Source: Glandiceps talaboti (lineage: Eukaryota; Hemichordata; Enteropneusta; Spengelidae). From it: 32,500 nt of DNA. This document shows positions 1 to 32,500 of the stretch, piece after piece. Below the pieces are notes generated by a model that ran no database searches, had not been told where the DNA came from, and saw only the letters and a list, made by a program, of their open reading frames with translations. The stretch is taken from positions 7,556,232 to 7,588,731 of the forward strand of contig NC_135561.1 of NCBI RefSeq assembly GCF_964340395.1. The letters run 5' to 3'. The stretch's first letter is position 1; the number at the start of each line of letters is the position of its first letter. The translations under genes were made by a program, and so were the position numbers.

Positions 1-19
1 AACGTGTATACATCCCAGA

Positions 20-340
20 TAGCACACCTGTGGTGGGCCAACGTTGGCCCAACGAAAGTAGATCAGTTGGGCCAACGTCAGGAACTGAGGTTGGCCCAAC
101 GTCGTTTTGTCCGTCGGCCCAACGTTGGCTCACTGGTGGCAAGAAATAGGTTGGTACAACGTTGGCCCAACTTTGGACACTGGCAAGGTTGGCCCAACGT
201 TGGCCCAACAGTGGCAAGAAATAGGTAGGCACAACGTTGGCCCAACTTTGGCCCAACATTGCTAATTGGTGGTAAGGTTGGCCCAACGTTGGGCCACTGT
301 TGGCCCAATGGTGCTTCACTGCATAATGGCAAGCTGCCCA
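20..340. repeat. Palindromic GTTGGCCCAAC minisatellite-like repeat
   Basis: The stretch is built from imperfect copies of the inverted-repeat motif GTTGGCCCAAC/GTTGGGCCAAC, joined by spacers such as GTGGCAAGAAATAGGT (two copies, near 134 and 211). The short ORFs on both strands here come from the repeat and are not genes. A related block with the same GCCAACGTTGGCCC core lies at 16620-16960, so this is a dispersed family in this genome. Confidence 0.75.
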
Positions 341-934
341 CAGATCTATCAGAGATTCCATACAGGGCTGAATGTGATTCAAATACACTAAACAAGACAC
401 AAAATATTGGATTTTATCAAATATTTATTGCTAGTGTACAAGTAATGATATTACACAGTTCCCGCTTTTTTTTTCTTTTCTTTTTTTGAATATTTGGAAA
501 TATCTAAAACTTATCTTAAATGTAATTGTGTGTGGAATGTATGACATCTTGCTAACAGAGTTCAAAGTAATAAAGGCTGTAGACATGGCAGAATTTATAA
601 TAAAATGGTTGCCCTATGGACAATGTCTCCTCACACCAACTTTGAATGCTAAAAATACCACCAATGGTGTTGTAGCACAACTGTACAATGTACTGTTTTG
701 AAAATATTTATTCGCATGGTGAGCATGCTAGGTATACATGTTCATTTGGTGAACCACACTTTCTTGACCCCAAAGACTGTATTATGTATGTAGCACAGAA
801 TGAACCTGTTTAATCATAGAGAGTATTTTTAAAACAGTGTTTCCAAGCAACCTTAAACAGAGGGTAATCTTCATGCAATTGACATTGACATGTGAAGTAG
901 CCCATAAAAGATTTAATGATTTTATTGCATCTAT
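341..934. other. AT-rich stretch without a recognised gene
   Basis: No exon-like reading frame with matching splice sites and no clear repeat was seen. It lies downstream of the 3' end of gene A and may hold part of its 3' UTR or polyadenylation region. A TTTATT (AATAAA on the minus strand) lies near 708, but such motifs are frequent in DNA this AT-rich. Confidence 0.4.
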
Positions 935-1643
935 AAAACTATAACTTTTCATTTTGCATGAGTTTCACACCCAGAATCACATTTGTTGATGCAAAATGCA
1001 CATCTGTGATGCAATCATTTTGATTTTGTCCAAATGTTTTTGAAGAAAATCTGCAAGAATAACACTTTCAGAAACATCTCCCCAAGTTTCAGTCTCATTG
1101 ACCAAGTTCTTTTTTAGATATAAGTTTTTGACCAAAAATGAACATTTTCCCACCTAATTTGCATATCACTCATGAAATCATAGTATGCTTAGTATTTCTT
1201 TGTCTATACACCCACAGATGCATCCCTGTTAAATTTCAGCCCAATCTGCTGAGTAGTTTTGGAATTATAGCGTTTTGACCAAAAAGACACATTTTTAGCC
1301 CTAATTTGCATATTACTGAGGGAATCATCATAATCTTAATTTACTCACCCCTAAGAATGTCCCCACCAAATTTCATGCCAATCTGCGTTGTAGTTTTGGA
1401 GTTTAAGTTTTTAGACCAAAAATCACATTTTTTGACCCAAAACCCATATCTGTGATACTATCATTTTCATTTGAACAATTTCCCAACTAGATACCAGAAG
1501 TAACATGACCACCAAATATCAAAGCCATCGGTCCAGCAGTTTTTTGACTTTAAGTTGTTTACAGACACACACAGACATACAGACAGACAGACACTTTGCC
1601 ATCCCTATAGCACTACTGAACCTCAGTTCAGTTGTGCTAAAAA
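935..1643 (+). repeat. Dispersed repeat with internal ~130 bp tandem units and (ACAG)n tail
   Basis: Roughly 130 bp units recur with the shared phrases AATTTGCATAT, AAATTTCA, CCAATCTGC and TAGTTTTGGA. The series runs into an ACAGACAGACAGACAC-type tail near 1560-1592 and then a short unique end. This layout resembles the 3' ends of repeat families common in marine invertebrates; the superfamily is not assigned. It sits in the position of gene A's 3' UTR, antisense to that gene. Confidence 0.6.
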
Positions 1644-14991
<13,348 letters not shown>

Positions 14992-15004
14992 CTATATTGA
15001 CAGG

Positions 15005-16310
15005 AAAGATACATATCATGTCTCAAAGAAGTCACAAAAAGGGTACTTCAGGAATATATTTCATAAATGTATATTATCAGTCTAAGAGTAAAATCTCCAC
15101 ACCAATTAAGATATGTCTCTTTCCTAATTTTTAGGGTCTAGAAGAACATTGGAGGAACATTACTCCCTCCCTGTGGATATTCAGTCACCATAATGGATAT
15201 AATTCTTAATTAGTAAATTAATTATTAAAAACTGGAATTTACTAATATTCAATTTTCAGCATTAGTAAATTTTACATAAGAATATAAAAGAAAATGTCAA
15301 ATGTTGGCATATTTTTACAGAGTTTTGCTGTTTTACTAATAAATAAAAAAAAACAGAGAAAACCCAGCAAATCTCTTGATTTATCACACTAAAGTGACCG
15401 GTGGTTTATGGAACCTTCCCATATATATCATTGCATTTGGAGGATAGCCTTTTTGTGGAAAAAAAACCCCAACCTCTCCCCTACCCCTCCAAATAAAATA
15501 AAATAAATACAGGATCCACCATACTAATACATAATGATTGTCCCCTTATAGTTTTAACAACAACCACACTCAATGATTACTTGACCCCATACTGCCCACA
15601 CACATTGCACAAGTGGCTAAACGTCACACACAGGTATGCAAAATATACAACATAAATTGTTCCATTACACATATTTATACCCCCAATCATACATATACTT
15701 CAAGTACAAAAACTTCACAAGTGCAAAAAACATACATTTTTCTGAACACCAGTCGTTCAGGTGCAAACGTCCATGCCTTCACATCGAAAATGCCATGTTA
15801 TGTTATTGTTCCGAGTATAGAATTGGAGCTCACAATCTGGTGCAAATGATGGCAACAATGTTACATTTGTATGACGTAAAGGATCGCGCGGAAACAAAAT
15901 TTAAACACGAGGAGGGTGAATGGAACAGACACGGTTATTTCGTGTCCATTTCCATGGTGACCCCCATACGCGTTCCGAGACAGCGGGATCACATACAATC
16001 GGCTCTGTAAGACGAACGCATCAAGTTATACCTTACCCAATCACATAGAAATTTAGTTTATTGTATTGGTATTACTATTTGGTATGTTTTTGTTTCGTGA
16101 TAATTGAAAATATTGATGAAAAAGGCATTAATATTGTGTATTGTACGCTACTGATCACAGTGCGATCATTCTCGCGCCCATGCTATCAAATGTGCACGTT
16201 GAACTATACATACCATGTTTCGCAATTTCTGTCGTCTTATTTAACAATCTAGACAATTAAACATATTCATGGTCATTTTGACAGTAATTATGTAAGATAA
16301 ATATACTCAC
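15005..16310. other. Region between genes A and B, no confident gene
   Basis: AT-rich at 15180-15500. A more balanced patch at 15850-16010 includes GGATCGCGCGG, but no exon with acceptable splice sites was found there. A strong donor-like CTTG|GTGAGT on the minus strand ends at 16311 and could close an upstream, perhaps non-coding, gene A exon. No start codon leads into it. Confidence 0.35.
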
Positions 16311-16406
16311 CAAGATGAAAACAAATCCTAAAACGCTTAGTAAACGAGATGACGAGTTGGCGGCAGTCAACCAGAAGACACTTCTTATCTTGAGGGCGTG
16401 CTATAC

Positions 16407-16935
16407 ATTCGCATCGTAACAATCACGTGATCACCCTGTCGACAGCGCAGGTTTATAGCTCCATGATATGGTTGAGCTGACGGTGGCATTCGGCAAGTTA
16501 AAACGATTGTTTTAGTCGTTATTCTTGTGAAATAAAGACTCATTGATGCTTCCCAACTACGGCAAGTATTGAAAAATGACAACACAACGCATTTTATATG
16601 CTTTCAATTATCAACGTCATGCATGTGCCGACGTCGGGAAAACGTTGACACACCGACCCAATATTCACACATTCATATCGTGACAATCACGTGAGCACCA
16701 AGTCGCAGGGTATGTTGCATGGTTGAGCCAACGTTGGCCCGACGGTGGCATTCGGCAAGTTAACACGGTTGTTTTAGTCGTTATTCTTGTGAAATAAAGC
16801 CTCACTGGTGCTTCCCAACTACGGCAAGTATTGAAAAATGACAACACAACACATTTTATATGCTTTCAATTATCAACGTCATGCATGTGCCGACCTTCTG
16901 CCGACGTCGGGAAAACGTTGACACACCGACCCAAT
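16407..16935. repeat. Two-copy tandem repeat, ~260 bp units, with GCCGACGTCGG palindromes
   Basis: Copies 16407-16662 and 16671-16935 share CAATCACGTGA, GGTGGCATTCGGCAAGTTAA, TTGTTTTAGTCGTTATTCTT, CTACGGCAAGTATTGAAAAA and GTCGGGAAAACGTTGACACA. Copy 2 carries an added GCCGACCTTCT. Further GCCGACGTCGGGCCGTC copies follow to about 16970. The ORFs here are products of the repeat. Confidence 0.9.
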
Positions 16936-17139
16936 TTTGCCGACGTCGGGCCGTCAGTGTGGTGTTATCTGGGACAAATAGACCAAATAGACATGGAAAA
17001 CAGTAGGCTACAAAAAGTGTATGTGTAGAAAGAAGAAAAATTGTGAATAGATTGAAGGAATCCAATGTAGTGAAGTTTGGGTAGGGATAATCAAATCAGT
17101 CACCTGTTATATATGAATGTTCTAATTTTGTCTTCACAG

Positions 17140-24299
<7,160 letters not shown>

Positions 24300-24303
24300 A
24301 TGT

Positions 24304-24360
24304 TTGAGTCTGAATCAGAATCTAAATCTGAATCTGAGTCTGAATCTGAAGTTTCAGTCT
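24304..24360. repeat. (TCTGAA)n-like hexamer repeat in gene B 3' UTR
   Basis: About eight imperfect TCTGAA/TCTAAA/TCTGAG units begin 5 bp after the stop codon. Confidence 0.85.
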
Positions 24361-24816
24361 TAGAATAAGTTCCTGATACATTTGCCTCAAGATAAGGTGT
24401 GATAATTACAAATATTAACATTCGGTCACAGACAGTGACACGAATTTGAAATCGTAACATATGAATTAAATCACATTTGCCTTTTAAGTATGTGAAGTTT
24501 CAACTTGTATATTTCAAAACTCAATATTCACTGCTACGGTCTTTATTTGGCACCATTGGTTCTTACCCAGATCGCAAGCTATGTTCTATGATGAAAGTGC
24601 AATTCTAGGTAGCTAGGATTTGATGAGGTGATGTGATCCGAATTGGATATGGATAAGGGCAAAATTGTATAGAGGTAGTGCAGTTGAGTAAAACATCACT
24701 GGAGTGTTCTATGGAACATGGGTCATGGATAATAGATCTGAGAATCCTGTATACAGGGTTTGTAATTAATTATGACTATAAAGAAGTAAAAGCAAATAGG
24801 ACATCCCAAAGAGAAA

Positions 24817-24822
24817 AATAAA
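24817..24822 (+). promoter_or_regulatory. Candidate polyadenylation signal of gene B
   Basis: The first AATAAA found downstream of the gene B stop lies about 520 bp beyond it. AT-rich sequence makes chance matches likely. Confidence 0.4.
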
Positions 24823-25092
24823 GTCATGACAAAATCCGAAGGTTCAAAAAGACAGAAACAGAAAGACATATTAGATCACAAGTCTTAGAAAGGAATAATA
24901 TCAGGAAAAAAGTGACAGTGTTGTAGGAAATGTTAATTCAGAAGGTGAACACTGTTCTTATTTTTGATAACTTGATACTTTATTTGAACAGATAAACAAC
25001 AATGTACATCTCAATCAAAGGTTATATCTCTGGTCTTGTTCAATCTACATATAATAATTTCTAACAAACCAGCTTGAGTATAGAGTTTCAAT

Positions 25093-25437
25093 TACTACCA
25101 AACCAGAGTGACTGTGTAGAGTTTCTATTATGCAGTACGATGTTTGTGACATCTCGTTGCGTTTTTTGTTACGAATTACACATACAAACTAAAAAGTGCT
25201 GATAGTGCGAAAACACATGAAATATTACATTTTATCTCGCTGTGAAAACAGATAAACAGTTTTGTGTTTGTTGATTCATCTCACAGTGGGTTTTGATTGG
25301 TGTTTACTGCGAGAATGTGCTTGCCCTGCTGTCAGTGTCAGTATTTTGTTTCATGTAATTTGTAACAAACCATGTGTGAGACGTAAAAAGACCGTGCTGC
25401 GGAATTAAAACTCTATAGTCACCCTGGTTTAGTAGTA
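25093..25437. mobile_element. 345 bp MITE-like inverted-repeat element
   Basis: TACTACCAAACCAGAGTGAC...GTAGAGTTT on the left pairs with AAAACTCTATAGTCACCCTG and GTTTAGTAGTA on the right. Similarity continues inward about 120 bp (GTTACGAATTACA with TGTAATTTGTAAC). No reading frame and no clear target duplication. It lies between the convergent genes B and C. Confidence 0.8.
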
Positions 25438-25879
25438 CTTATTGAAGAGCACTGTGAACAAATCATATTTAAGCATGAATTAGAAATGTGTTGCACCCCA
25501 ACCCTGTCATCAATTTGTACTGAGAAAACTTACAATCGGTGGTAATCAAATAGATATGTTCTCATATTAGAATTATGCCTTTTTTATTGACCACATTCAA
25601 TATAAAGGATGATAGTACGATAATTCATGTACAGTTGGACATATTAATCCAAGCATTTTTATATTTCAAATAATATGTTACCGTAGTTCACAAAGTTACA
25701 AAACACTTATGACTAATTTATATGTAATGTAATACATTATACATTTTCGTAAGAAATAAAACTTAGAATATTGTACACACAATGCTAGTATTCTAGTAAT
25801 CTAATAATTAATAATTATAAATTACTGACTCGTATGATAGTCATGCTAATTCATTATTTTGATTAACTATATATTTATT

Positions 25880-26056
<177 letters not shown>

Positions 26057-26191
26057 CAATGTGAATAATTGAATATGATTGTATTAGCGTGTCAAAAAAC
26101 CCAAAACAGTTTCACAAGGTGTTCCTCTTGTCACAACAATTCAAAATCAGGTTCAACAAAGATGTATATAATTGAATAGTTATGTACTTAA

Positions 26192-26309
<118 letters not shown>

Positions 26310-26346
26310 GTATAATCTTACAACTAGTCATGGTTTTTAATTTAGT

Positions 26347-26352
26347 TTTATT
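26347..26352 (-). promoter_or_regulatory. Candidate polyadenylation signal of gene C
   Basis: TTTATT on the plus strand reads AATAAA on the gene C strand, about 185 bp beyond its stop codon. Confidence 0.4.
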
Positions 26353-26534
26353 GTGGAGTTGAAAGTTTGGCTAGATCGTTCACTATTTGTAATATCACGA
26401 ACAAATCTAATCTCTTAAACCTTAAGCTCTAGAATACTAAAGTTACAATTTCTAGTTTTTCAGACAAATTAACAATGCTATCATTAACGGTTATCTTTCT
26501 TTCCATGAACAAAACTTATTAAAGTGAAGAATAT

Positions 26535-32394
<5,860 letters not shown>

Positions 32395-32500
32395 GAATAC
32401 TATAATTTTTCATAATGATGAAATATTTTTGAGAGGTATGGCATTCAACGAAATGCTTTGAGATCTTTTCTTGACCTTAGTTTTCTAAATTCTAAATTCC

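Noticed and set aside
16313-16417. Plus-strand 34-codon frame starting MKTNPKTLSKRDDE as a possible gene B first exon
   Set aside because: It ends in a stop with no donor, lacks a signal peptide and partly overlaps the tandem repeat.

Overview
This is eukaryotic, animal DNA. Genes are split into short exons with GT-AG introns, most of the window is intronic or repetitive, and very long (AT)n, (CTGT)n, (CT)n and (ATCA)n microsatellites are common. A TSP1/SRCR/sushi/C-type-lectin mosaic gene and a DUF4806 gene suggest an invertebrate, most plausibly an invertebrate deuterostome such as a lancelet, hemichordate or echinoderm. The species cannot be fixed from the sequence alone. I built three gene models by hand from splice sites, codon-phase continuity and protein family patterns.

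Gene A (minus strand, 14991 down to 1644) has eight exons and encodes the C-terminal 365 residues of a DUF4806 nuclear-type protein. Its 5' exon or exons were not found. Its introns hold most of the mobile DNA: a 1.2 kb fold-back element (3325-4556), a 2,048 bp element with perfect 134 bp terminal inverted repeats and a 9 bp target duplication (5187-7234), a 5'-truncated L1/Tx1-like LINE with its own 10 bp target duplication (8466-11226) that was itself split by a later insertion (9542-10557), several perfect or near-perfect hairpins, and a six-copy 57 bp minisatellite.

Gene B (plus strand, 17140 to 24299) lies head-to-head with gene A. Nine exons encode 516 residues ordered TSP1, TSP1-like, SRCR, TSP1, sushi, sushi, CTLD. 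Every module boundary is a phase-1 intron. This is the architecture of a secreted or cell-surface adhesion or immune-recognition protein. The signal-peptide exon was not found.

Gene C (minus strand, 32394 down to 26535) is convergent with gene B. Its seven exons have consistent phases and encode a complete 594-residue protein of no family I recognise. It is the most promising unknown in the window.

Between and inside the genes are further fold-back MITE-like elements (23398-23882, 25093-25437, 29314-29590), tandem repeats and microsatellites. No rRNA, tRNA, CRISPR or prokaryotic operon structure was seen.
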